Source: DASXHY01 sp036272195 (GTDB lineage Bacteria > Verrucomicrobiota > Verrucomicrobiia > Limisphaerales > DASXHY01). Taken from it: a DNA stretch of 64,000 nucleotides. The notes under the pieces are model-generated. The model was not told the DNA's origin and ran no database searches. It saw only the letters and a program-made list of their open reading frames with translations. Each line of letters starts with the position of its first letter. The first letter of the stretch is position 1. The DNA lies in contig DATAZE010000055.1 in the NCBI GenBank assembly GCA_036272195.1, forward strand, positions 1 through 64,000, read 5' to 3'. Shown here one piece after another: positions 26,222 to 34,093 of the stretch. Position numbers and translations under genes: made by a program.

Positions 26222-28500
26222 AATACAGCTTCCGGCGTCACGAAATCGGGTGCAGGGGAATTTTGTTCAATGGGAACCTGGACGCGAATGGTGGTGCCGC
26301 GGCCCGGTTCGGCGGAAATAGAGACCTGCGCGCCAAGGCGCTTGCCGCGTTCGGAAATTCCAAGGAGACCGAAATGGCCCTGGGCCGGGCCGGCCGATTT
26401 TTCCGGTTCGAAACCACGGCCGTTGTCCGTGATCTGAAGGATGACATTTTGCGGCCCGTAATCCAGTTCGATGGTGGCGATGGTCGCTCCCGAATGTTTG
26501 ATGACGTTCGTGAGCGCTTCCTGGGCGATGCGGAGGAGATTTTCCTCCATGGTCTCCGACAGTGGACGCACGCGGCCTTTGGCGGACACTTCGAGGTGGA
26601 TGTTCGTGCCGTCGGTGAGTTGTTTGCCACTGGTCGACATGGCGCCCGTTAAATCGAACTGCTCGAGCGCCCGCGAACGCAAATCCCAAACCGACCGGCG
26701 GACATCCACCTGGCTTTGGGAAACCAGGCTGCGCGCCAATTCGAGGTGATGGCTGGCGTTTTCAGGCCGGGCCCCGAATAATTTCGAGGTCGTGTCCAGT
26801 TGCAGGGCGATGCCGGTGAGGGTTTGTTCCAGCGTGTCATGAAGCTCCTGCGCGAGGCGGGTGCGTTCCTTGAGGATGGCTTTGAATTGCAGTTCCGATT
26901 CCTTGCGGGCCGAGATTTGGAATCTCAATTGAGCGGTGCGCTCCTTCACGCGTTCCTCGAGTTGATCGTGCGCGTCCTGCAGGGCGAGTTGGGCGGTTTC
27001 GCGGTCGCGAATCAATTCGCGCAGCACGGAATTATTTTTGGAAACCATCACGGACCAGCCCACCGCGACCATCAGCACCGCGAGCAATATGCCGACACCG
27101 ATCAGGAGGCGGGGCGTCGTGAGCCAACTGGGTGCTTTCACGATCCGCACGCTGTTGGAATCGGCGAGCAGCAATTGAAGGGAATGAAGTTTCTTGTCTT
27201 CGCCGCTTTGCGTGAAACAGATGCCGGTGGCTTCCACGCTGCTGCCGAGGGGAATGGATGCGAGCCGGTCGTCGCTTTCCGGGACTTCCGCCTCGGCGGT
27301 AAACGCCAGGCCTTCGGCTTGCAATAGCAGCGAAACGACGGACATCATTGATTTTACCTGGCTGTGATGAACGGTGCGTTCGAGCAGCTTCGCCTGGAGC
27401 GTGACCAGGTCGGCGTGATGAAAGCCGTCGGCTATTTCTGAAACGGCCACGTTCGTCGGAGTCACGGAGGAACGGGTTTCGGTTGTTTTCCGGAAAATCG
27501 CGTCGTTTAGTACGGGCAGGAAATGATCGAAATCAGGGAAACCCACGACGTCGATAACCTGGCCCACGACCAGTTTACCCGCCTGAGGTGTTTGCACATG
27601 CAAACCGCCGGAGGCGTCATGTAAAAAAAAGTCCTGCCCAGGCCGTTGCAGGGTGACCACGCCTTTGACATGCACGCGCTGGCCGGGTTTGATGTCGCGG
27701 CGATATTCCGCGATTCCGCTTAAGGGGATAATGGGCTTATCAAAGGGATTGGCGCCTTCCATTTGCTCGATAATAAAATCGTCGGCCATCGGTACGAACA
27801 ACACCACGGATACGAGATGACGCAACGCCTCGTTGAATGAGGCTGCCAGGGTTCCCCGAACACGGACGCGTGCTCCCACGAGGCTTTGCGGGTCGATTCC
27901 CGCCGGGCGTTTTGGGAAAACGTGAATACGATTTCCGCTGGAAACGATTTCCACGTCCAGGTTGGCGTCGTTGCCTCCGCGCGAGCCGACGGCGCGGACG
28001 ATGCCGCTGACTTCGATGCGCTGGCCGTCTTCAATGCCGGACATCAATTGTTCGCTGGATACGCGCCGCGCTTTGGGCAAAGGCGCGGTGCCGAGCACGG
28101 TCCAGGTGGGCCGGGAAATGATAGGCGCATAAAAACCGGGCTGGGTGACGCCTTTGACTTCGACAAGATCGCCCGGTTCGGGATGTTCATCCGAGCGATT
28201 CTCCACAAACACGCCGCTGGTGTCGTCCTGGACAAAAAATTGGCCGCCCCAAGTGGGCTCGGCTTCGGTGACCACGCCGCGAACCATGACGGGGACATTA
28301 CGCTTGGCCTCCTCGACGGACAGCGCCAGGACGTCAGCCGCATTGGTCAGAACGGAGGCGGTTTGAGCCCAATTCGTGGAATCAGCGGGGGGCGCCTGCG
28401 CACGGAGGTCAACCTGAGGGAGGCCAAAAATGGCAACGATGACCGGGAAAAGCCGCCGTAATCGGGAAAGGCGTGCTCTGACATTGGACTGCCGGCGCAT
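26218..28500 (-). CDS. Histidine kinase with OB-fold-like sensor region
   Basis: This 760-residue NarX/DesK-type kinase has a signal-like N-terminus (residues 10-34). A long extracytoplasmic region (40-460) appears to consist of repeated OB-fold-like units, each with a 'G-x-V-T...F-x-V-Q-D...V-G-D-x-V-x-V-x-G' pattern (for example VRGVVTEAEP, FFVQDDTSGVFVE, DLVEVKGVT; VKGVVTLQRPGQDFFLHD). One transmembrane helix lies at about 464-485, then a coiled coil. HisKA_3 follows with His-554 in LAQELHDTLEQT, then HATPase (ITDNGRGFEPE, GHFGLLGISERGKRLG). It is coupled by a 4-bp overlap to the NarL-type regulator. The ligand is unknown. Confidence 0.85.
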   Translation of the reverse strand: MRRQSNVRARLSRLRRLFPVIVAIFGLPQVDLRAQAPPADSTNWAQTASVLTNAADVLALSVEEAKRNVPVMVRGVVTEAEPTWGGQFFVQDDTSGVFVENRSDEHPEPGDLVEVKGVTQPGFYAPIISRPTWTVLGTAPLPKARRVSSEQLMSGIEDGQRIEVSGIVRAVGSRGGNDANLDVEIVSSGNRIHVFPKRPAGIDPQSLVGARVRVRGTLAASFNEALRHLVSVVLFVPMADDFIIEQMEGANPFDKPIIPLSGIAEYRRDIKPGQRVHVKGVVTLQRPGQDFFLHDASGGLHVQTPQAGKLVVGQVIDVVGFPDFDHFLPVLNDAIFRKTTETRSSVTPTNVAVSEIADGFHHADLVTLQAKLLERTVHHSQVKSMMSVVSLLLQAEGLAFTAEAEVPESDDRLASIPLGSSVEATGICFTQSGEDKKLHSLQLLLADSNSVRIVKAPSWLTTPRLLIGVGILLAVLMVAVGWSVMVSKNNSVLRELIRDRETAQLALQDAHDQLEERVKERTAQLRFQISARKESELQFKAILKERTRLAQELHDTLEQTLTGIALQLDTTSKLFGARPENASHHLELARSLVSQSQVDVRRSVWDLRSRALEQFDLTGAMSTSGKQLTDGTNIHLEVSAKGRVRPLSETMEENLLRIAQEALTNVIKHSGATIATIELDYGPQNVILQITDNGRGFEPEKSAGPAQGHFGLLGISERGKRLGAQVSISAEPGRGTTIRVQVPIEQNSPAPDFVTPEAVL

Positions 28501-28568
28501 ACCTTATTAGAAGATGGCTTGCGGCTTAAAGTCGAGCCGAAACTGGGTGCCCCGGAACCCTCGCCTGC

Positions 28569-28611
28569 AAAAAAATTAACCCAGGGTGACGAGGTCGTCA
28601 CCCTGGGTTAA
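28569..28611 (-). terminator. Strong intrinsic terminator of the sigma factor gene
   Basis: A perfect 17-bp stem (28576-28592 with 28595-28611) is followed on the minus strand by seven T residues (28569-28575 read in reverse). It begins 29 bp past the sigma-factor stop and is the clearest intrinsic terminator in the window. The stem is unusually long. Confidence 0.92.
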
Positions 28612-28639
28612 ATGATTTATCTTAAATTAGCGCGAAACG

Positions 28640-29692
28640 TTACGCTGCCACGGCCAGCGATTCCGCGTCCTCAGACGGCCGGTCGCGTTTTTCCATGGCT
28701 TTGCGAATCGTCTTCAGCGCCTGCTCCTGGATCTGGCGGATGCGCTCGCGGGTCACGCCGAAGCGTTCACCGACTTCCTCAAGCGTCCGTTCCTTGCCAT
28801 CACTCAAGCCGAAACGCATGGCGAGAATTTCGCGTTCGCGTTCGGGCAGCGTGGCCAGGATTTCCTGCACCAGGGCATTGTCGCTTTCATAAACGAGTTG
28901 CTCAGAGGGCAACGTTGCGTTCGGGTCCGCCACGACTTCAGAGACGCGATCGTTGTCGTCATCACCAATGGGCGCGTCGAGCGAGACCGGCGCCCGGGAA
29001 GCGGCGCGATAACGTCGCACGCGCTTTGCGTCCAGGCCCAATTCGCTGGCGACCTCTTCATCGGTCGGCTCGCGATCGAGTATTTCGCGCAAACGCAGCT
29101 CGGCGCGGCGGATGTGCGCGACCTTATCCACCACGTGCACGGGCAGGCGGATGGTTTTCGATTGGTTGGCGAGCGCGCGTTTGATGGCTTGTTTGATCCA
29201 CCAGGACGCGTAGGTCGAAAGCTTCGCGCCTTTTTTCGGATCGAACCGCTCGACACCTTTCATCAGGCCGATGTTGCCCTCGTTGATCAAATCGAGGAGG
29301 GGCAGGCCCAGATTTTCGTAATCGCGGGCGATTTTCACGACCAGCCGCAAATTGGCTTTGATCATTTGCTCGCGCGCGCTTTTGTCGCCGCGTTTGATGC
29401 GTTTGGCCAGGACAATTTCCTCGGCTGGCGTCAGCAATTTCACCTGTCCGATTTCACGGAGATATAGTTGCAAGGAATCGCCTCGCGAAATCTCGGGTTC
29501 AAACGGTCGGTGAGTTTCCGCCGCAACCGGGGCTTTCACCTCGGCCGGCTTTACGTCCGCAACGTCAAATTCAATACGCGATTTTGCCATGCGGCTCTTT
29601 CTCGGACGACGGGCAGCGCCCGCTCCGTTGGTGTCCAACGCACGGACAGCTTCCGCCGCCGGGCGTCCCTGTAATGCAGTTGGTATTCTCAT
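28640..29692 (-). CDS. Sigma-70 family RNA polymerase sigma factor
   Basis: This is a sigma factor of about 350 residues with regions 1.2 to 4.2. Region 1.2 is LQLYLREIGQVKLLTPAEE. The region 2 core is ANLRLVVKIARDY then LINEGNIGLMKGVERFDP and the promoter-melting STYASWWIKQAI. Region 3 follows, and region 4.2 is TLEEVGERFGVTRERIRQI. Region 1.1 is missing, so it is either a short primary sigma or a group 2 (RpoS/SigB-like) factor. ATG 29692 is preferred over 29719 because AAGGGA lies six bases upstream. It ends at a strong terminator. Confidence 0.9.
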   Translation of the reverse strand: MRIPTALQGRPAAEAVRALDTNGAGAARRPRKSRMAKSRIEFDVADVKPAEVKAPVAAETHRPFEPEISRGDSLQLYLREIGQVKLLTPAEEIVLAKRIKRGDKSAREQMIKANLRLVVKIARDYENLGLPLLDLINEGNIGLMKGVERFDPKKGAKLSTYASWWIKQAIKRALANQSKTIRLPVHVVDKVAHIRRAELRLREILDREPTDEEVASELGLDAKRVRRYRAASRAPVSLDAPIGDDDNDRVSEVVADPNATLPSEQLVYESDNALVQEILATLPEREREILAMRFGLSDGKERTLEEVGERFGVTRERIRQIQEQALKTIRKAMEKRDRPSEDAESLAVAA

Positions 29693-29779
29693 TTTATTCC
29701 CTTCAGTTCTTTCAGACATCTACGAGCATTTATTCGTTCATGAAAATGCCCGTTAAATTTTAAGTTGGTTTTCCGTCAA

Positions 29780-30118
29780 TTATGTTCCCGCGGGGGCTGA
29801 CACCGTTTCCAACGTGGAAATGATGGTTTTCTTGCTGACCACGCCGACGGTTTGCTTGCGCACTTCACCGCCGACGAAATAAAGCAATGTCGGAATCGAG
29901 CGAATGCCGAAGCGCTCGGCAAGGGCGGAATTCTGGTCAATGTTAACCTTGGCCACTTTGGCGCGTCCGCCCTGTTCGGTCGCGATTTCGTCAAGCACCG
30001 GCCCGAGCATTTTGCACGGTCCACACCATTCCGCCCAAAAATCAACCACCACCGGCTGCGCGGATTTCAGGACTTCCGCTTCAAAATTCGACTCGTTGAT
30101 TTCAATTGTCGGTTTCAT
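29780..30118 (-). CDS. trxA: Thioredoxin
   Basis: This 112-residue cytoplasmic disulfide reductase has the active site FWAEWCGPCKM at about 28-38. The cis-proline segment IRSIPTLLYFVGG follows near 73, and the length is standard. It lies 69 bp downstream of the Rrf2 regulator gene on the same strand, so the two may share a transcript. That would be consistent with redox-linked control, though this is an inference. Confidence 0.95.
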   Translation of the reverse strand: MKPTIEINESNFEAEVLKSAQPVVVDFWAEWCGPCKMLGPVLDEIATEQGGRAKVAKVNIDQNSALAERFGIRSIPTLLYFVGGEVRKQTVGVVSKKTIISTLETVSAPAGT

Positions 30119-30187
30119 TTTGGTTTCTCCGTTCTCTGGTTGTTATGTAATCGATGCTGTTACAATTTCGCACAAAAAATAAGAACG

Positions 30188-30634
30188 TCAAACGGCTTGT
30201 TCCTCGCCTTTCATGCACGTTTCCCGGGCGGTTCGAACGACATCGGCCAAAGTGGTCTTTTTCAGGTCTTGTTCCAAGGCGCTTTCCGCCGAGGCGAAGA
30301 CCCTTTCGAGCGTCTTCCGGATGCAATTTCCTATCGGGCAACCGGCATTGGGCTTTTTGGACGGCGAGGTAAAGGGCTCGTGGACTTCCACGGCGCGGTA
30401 GACATCAGCAAGGTTAATGCTTTTGGGAGAACGGCTTAGGCGAGAGCCAGCACCGGCGCCCTTGCGGGTCTCAATGAGCCGTGCCTGTTGCAGGGACAAT
30501 AAAAGCCTCCGGATAATCACGGGATTCGTGTTGACGCTGTCTGCCAGGCAACCAGACGTGACAGGATCGCCCTCTTTGTAAGCGAGGACGGACAACACAT
30601 GCACGGCCATCGCAAATCGGCAGCTTGTTTTCAT
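30188..30634 (-). CDS. Rrf2-family transcriptional regulator
   Basis: This 148-residue winged-helix protein has the Rrf2 N-terminus (CRFAMAVHVLSVLAYKEG), recognition helix region TNPVIIRRLLLSLQQARLIE and wing GAGAGSRLSRSPKSI. Cysteines at about 99 and 104 (NAGCPIGNCI) and near 140 are too few and too differently spaced for a certain IscR-type cluster. It is closer to YwnA-like members that sense thiol or electrophile stress. Its neighbours, thioredoxin downstream and a quinone-reductase-like gene upstream, support a redox role by context only. Confidence 0.85.
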   Translation of the reverse strand: MKTSCRFAMAVHVLSVLAYKEGDPVTSGCLADSVNTNPVIIRRLLLSLQQARLIETRKGAGAGSRLSRSPKSINLADVYRAVEVHEPFTSPSKKPNAGCPIGNCIRKTLERVFASAESALEQDLKKTTLADVVRTARETCMKGEEQAV

Positions 30635-30730
30635 TCCGTTATTTATAAGTAACCGTCGAGGTTACATTTGTCAAGGAATCACCGGGCGGGCGGCCTTATA
30701 TTGGATGAGGAAGCGGGGAACTTGTTCCGC

Positions 30731-30775
30731 GTCATTTTCAACCTGCTGCCGTCTTGCCGGCGGCAGGTTGATGAC
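30731..30775. terminator. Hairpin after the quinone-reductase gene
   Basis: TCAACCTGC (30738-30746) pairs with GCAGGTTGA (30763-30771), with GCCG/CGGC inside. An outer GTCAT/ATGAC (30731-30735 with 30771-30775) could pair instead at the edge. It lies 53 bp beyond the oxidoreductase stop. No T-tract follows on the minus strand, so factor-independent function is uncertain. Nothing else is evident in the 30635-30827 gap. Confidence 0.45.
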
Positions 30776-30827
30776 TGAAGTCCGCGCTCCGACGGGATCC
30801 GACAGACGTGGGAGCCGAAAGGAACAT

Positions 30828-31793
30828 CTACAACACAACGTCGGCTTCCGGATCGATAGCTAACACGATCTTTCCGTGGGCGTGGCCTCTCTGGCTTAAT
30901 TCCTGAGCCTTGCGCGCTTCGCGCAACGGCAGAATTGTTTCGACGATGACTTTGATCTGGCCGCTGGCGACCAGTTCGGCGATCTGCCGCAACTCTTCCG
31001 TTCGCGTGGAATCCTGGCGCATGAAGATCCCGCGCGCACCGTGCGCAGCCGCGGTTTTTTCTGAAGGAGGTTGAACGATGGAGACGAGCACGCCGCCTTT
31101 CTTCAGCACTTTCCAGGAACGTTCCTGTGTCTCGCCGCCGACGGTGTCGAATACCATGTCGGCATCTTGAACGATCTCTTCAAATCGGCTGGTGCGATAG
31201 TCGATAACTTCGTGCGCGCCGAGGCTCCGGACGAGATCGGCGTTCGCGCCAGACGCGGTGCCAATGACGTAGGCGCCTTTCCATTTGGCGAATTGCACGG
31301 CGAACCCGCCGACGCCTCCCGCTGCGGCGTGAATCAAGACTTTCTGTCCTTTGCGCAATTTCGCCTCATCGAATAGCGCCTGCCACGCCGTCATGGAAGC
31401 CACGGGCAGGGCTGCCGCGCGGACGTGATCCAACGCGGCCGGTTTTTCGATGATCTGTGACACTGGCGCGAGGGCATACTCCGCATAACCACCGCTGGAA
31501 TCGGATACGGAGCCGAAGACGGCCTCACCCACGCGAAACTCCGTCACTTCAGGGCCCAGTGCTTCCACTTCGCCGGAGAATTCGACTCCCATGATGGAGG
31601 GCAACGGGATTTGGCCCATTTTTCCTTCGCGGATTTTCCAATCCACCGGATTCACCCCGGCGGCGTGGATTCGGACTTGGACTTCATTCGCGCCGGGTTC
31701 CGGTCGCGGCACATCTTCAAGTTTCAGCACTTCCGGCCCGCCAAATTTATGAATTTGAATCGCTTTCATCGTCTCGGTCATCGTGGTTGCCAT
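30828..31793 (-). CDS. NADP-dependent quinone-reductase-like oxidoreductase
   Basis: This 321-residue MDR-family enzyme lacks the zinc sites. The N-terminal GroES-like part includes IQIHKFGGPEVLKLEDVPRP and AAGVNPVDWKIREGKMG. The nucleotide-binding turn is IHAAAGGVGGFAVQFAKWKG, giving NADPH-dependent reduction of quinones or enones. ATG 31793 is chosen: GGAAAA lies upstream and the protein begins MATTMTETMKAIQ. The longer frame to 31910 has no family similarity. It is monocistronic, next to the Rrf2 gene on the same strand. Confidence 0.88.
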   Translation of the reverse strand: MATTMTETMKAIQIHKFGGPEVLKLEDVPRPEPGANEVQVRIHAAGVNPVDWKIREGKMGQIPLPSIMGVEFSGEVEALGPEVTEFRVGEAVFGSVSDSSGGYAEYALAPVSQIIEKPAALDHVRAAALPVASMTAWQALFDEAKLRKGQKVLIHAAAGGVGGFAVQFAKWKGAYVIGTASGANADLVRSLGAHEVIDYRTSRFEEIVQDADMVFDTVGGETQERSWKVLKKGGVLVSIVQPPSEKTAAAHGARGIFMRQDSTRTEELRQIAELVASGQIKVIVETILPLREARKAQELSQRGHAHGKIVLAIDPEADVVL

Positions 31794-32037
31794 AAAATTT
31801 TCCTTTTTGTTCGATTGTTCATCGTGGCTGCGAGAATTTTGGGAATGGTTGTATTTCGCAGACGGTTCAAACCGATAATCAACGTTGCGGCCACGCGGGC
31901 ATGGCGACAATCGGGGTGAACACCCCGGTGAAATCTCCCCTTAAGTTCTAGGAACATAGGATTAGTTAAGGTTTTTCATTTCTTAATGAACAAATCTTGA
32001 AGACCACCGTCAAACTTGTAACTATTCGTTTACCTGT

Positions 32038-32454
32038 ATGAAAAAGTCGATATTGCTTTTCGGAAGCGTTGCGGCTGCCGGCTTGCTGGCAGGCTGCGTA
32101 GAACGTCGAGTAGTCTATGTGCGGGAACCAGCCCCGCCCCCACCAGCGGTGGCAGTGACTCCACCGCCATCGCCGGATCCCTCCGCTCCCATGCCGGCAC
32201 CGCCGCCGGATGCGATGGCTGCGCCGGAAACACCGCCGCCGGGTGAAGTTCCTCCGCCGATGCAAACGGAAGTGGTGACGGTTGCGCCGGGGCCGGCTTA
32301 CGCCTGGGTGCCCGGGGTTTGGGCATGGCATGGCCGATGGATTTGGGCGGGCGGTCATTGGGTGGTTGGTCCGCATCCGCGTGCGATTTGGGTGGGTGGA
32401 CATTGGGTGCGGCGTGGTCGCAGGATGTTCTGGGTGAACGGTTATTGGCGTTAG
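32038..32454 (+). CDS. YXWGXW-repeat lipoprotein
   Basis: This 138-residue protein has a lipoprotein signal (MKKSILLFGSVAAAGLLAGC) and a proline-rich linker (about 30-85). The C-terminal part has repeated Trp-Gly patterns (AWVPGVWAWHGRWIWAGGHW, IWVGGHWVRRG, FWVNGYWR). These match the YXWGXW/WxxGxW repeat family of outer-membrane-associated proteins, whose role is unknown. It stands alone; the 211-bp gap after it shows nothing clear. Confidence 0.85.
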   Translation: MKKSILLFGSVAAAGLLAGCVERRVVYVREPAPPPPAVAVTPPPSPDPSAPMPAPPPDAMAAPETPPPGEVPPPMQTEVVTVAPGPAYAWVPGVWAWHGRWIWAGGHWVVGPHPRAIWVGGHWVRRGRRMFWVNGYWR

Positions 32455-32665
32455 ATGCCGGACGCCCCGAAAGACCTCATTTCGTTGCTTGCCAGCCCGT
32501 AAAAATGGGCGCACAAAGAGCCTGTTTTCGCATGACGGGAAGGCGGCGGAGGAATACGATGTAACCATTGAGTTACTACCGGAGTCTGAATGGGAGCCGT
32601 CCGTCACCGGGTGCTCGCGGTTGTTTTGGCGACATATTTTAATTGCTCGATAGAGCGCTGAGTTC

Positions 32666-33994
32666 ATGGAAAAAAAAGATCAAGCCCAAGCCGGCGCTCA
32701 TAACGAGCCGCCCTCAACACCGCTGCCGCCTTCGAAACAGTTGCCTCCCGCTGCCGCCGCGCCCCACCGCCGGCGGTTATGGCCCTGGGTGGTTGCTTCA
32801 ATCATCGTGGTGTTAATTTTACTGGTCATTTTCCTGCGTCGTGGCGAACCCAAGGCCCAGGCGGGGCACGGCGGACGTGGTGGCGCGGGACAAACCGTGG
32901 TGGTTGACCCCGCCACCGCGACGAAGGGCGACATCAATGTTTATGTGAATGCGTTGGGGACGGTGACGCCGTATTATGTCGTTTCGGTCAGGACACGAGT
33001 GGATGGACAACTCGTCAAGGTGAATTACAAGGAAGGACAGTTGGTACATGCGGGAGATCCGCTCGCTGAAATCGACCCGTCGCCTTTCCAGGCAACGCTG
33101 GTGCAGGCGCGGGGAGAGCTGACACGCGACCAGGCGCTGCTGGAAAATGCGCGACTGGATTTGAGCCGTTACCAGGAGGCGTTTTCCAAAAACGCCGTTC
33201 CAAAGCAACAGTTGGACACGCAGGGTTCGACGGTGCATCAATTTGAAGGCACGGTGGCGTTGGACGAGGGGCAGGTCAGCAATGCGCTGGTGCAACTGGC
33301 CTATTGTTATATTACCTCGCCGATCAACGGTCGCGTCGGGTTGCGATTGGTTGACCCCGGAAACATCGTTCACGCCAGCGACGCGAATCCGCTGGTGGTC
33401 GTCACGGAAATGCAGCCCATCACAGTTATTTTCAATGTGGCCGAGGATTACCTGCCGCAGATCCACGAGCAAATGAAGCAGGGGAAGGAATTGGCTGTGG
33501 ACGCCCTGGATCGCGCGCAACTGAAGAAGATTGCTTCCGGAGTTTTGGAAACGCTGGATAATCAGATCGATACCACGACCGGCACGCTCAAACTGAAGGC
33601 GGTCTTTACCAACGAGGATGAATCGCTCTTTCCGAATCAATTCGTCAACGCCCGGCTGCTGGTGGACACGCATCGCGGCGTGACGCTATTGCCAAACCCG
33701 GTGATTCAACACAACGCACAAGGCGCTTATGTTTACGTGCTGGAATCCTCCGGGACTAACCAAACCGCCACGATAAAGTCACTCAACGTGGTAACGACTG
33801 AAGGTGACATCTCGGAAGTTGAGGGAATCGAGCCGGGCACCGTGGTGGCGGCATCCAATTTTAACCGGCTGACGGATGGAGCCGTAGTGAACGTGCGCCC
33901 GCCGGGCGAGGAGAAACAGAGAGGCGGTTCTTCGACCAATGCATCTCCCGAGAACGGGACGAATGGGCCGGCAAGAAGGGGCAAAAAGAAATGA
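32666..33994 (+). CDS. mdtA: RND efflux periplasmic adaptor (MdtA-like)
   Basis: This 442-residue membrane-fusion protein bridges the inner-membrane RND pump and the outer-membrane channel. It has a proline-rich cytoplasmic N-terminus and one transmembrane helix (about 33-52). The lipoyl/barrel-sandwich pieces are VDGQLVKVNYKEGQLVHAGD and CYITSPINGRVGLRLVDPGN, around an alpha-hairpin. Beta-barrel and membrane-proximal domains follow. The order mdtA-mdtB-mdtC with two permeases identifies the MdtABC type, as does the signature MQPITVIFNVAEDYLPQI. It is the first gene of a four-gene operon; a hairpin repeat separates it from mdtB. Confidence 0.92.
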   Translation: MEKKDQAQAGAHNEPPSTPLPPSKQLPPAAAAPHRRRLWPWVVASIIVVLILLVIFLRRGEPKAQAGHGGRGGAGQTVVVDPATATKGDINVYVNALGTVTPYYVVSVRTRVDGQLVKVNYKEGQLVHAGDPLAEIDPSPFQATLVQARGELTRDQALLENARLDLSRYQEAFSKNAVPKQQLDTQGSTVHQFEGTVALDEGQVSNALVQLAYCYITSPINGRVGLRLVDPGNIVHASDANPLVVVTEMQPITVIFNVAEDYLPQIHEQMKQGKELAVDALDRAQLKKIASGVLETLDNQIDTTTGTLKLKAVFTNEDESLFPNQFVNARLLVDTHRGVTLLPNPVIQHNAQGAYVYVLESSGTNQTATIKSLNVVTTEGDISEVEGIEPGTVVAASNFNRLTDGAVVNVRPPGEEKQRGGSSTNASPENGTNGPARRGKKK

Positions 33995-34014
33995 GCCCGG
34001 CAGGTGTGATTTTT

Positions 34015-34060
34015 CCGTCCGCTAACGCGGACGGGGACGCTGCGGCGCGGCGTCCCTACC
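34015..34060. repeat. Double-hairpin intergenic repeat ending ggcgtccctacc
   Basis: The first stem is CCGTCCGC/GCGGACGG around TAAC (34015-34034). A second stem is built from GGGACGC and GCGTCCC (to 34057). A homologous unit with the same plan lies at 57892-57939. It is placed within the mdtA-mdtB gap of an operon, so it would be transcribed and fold in the mRNA. Confidence 0.7.
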
Positions 34061-34093
34061 TGCGCGCGGGAGTGGCACTGAATTGATTTTCTC

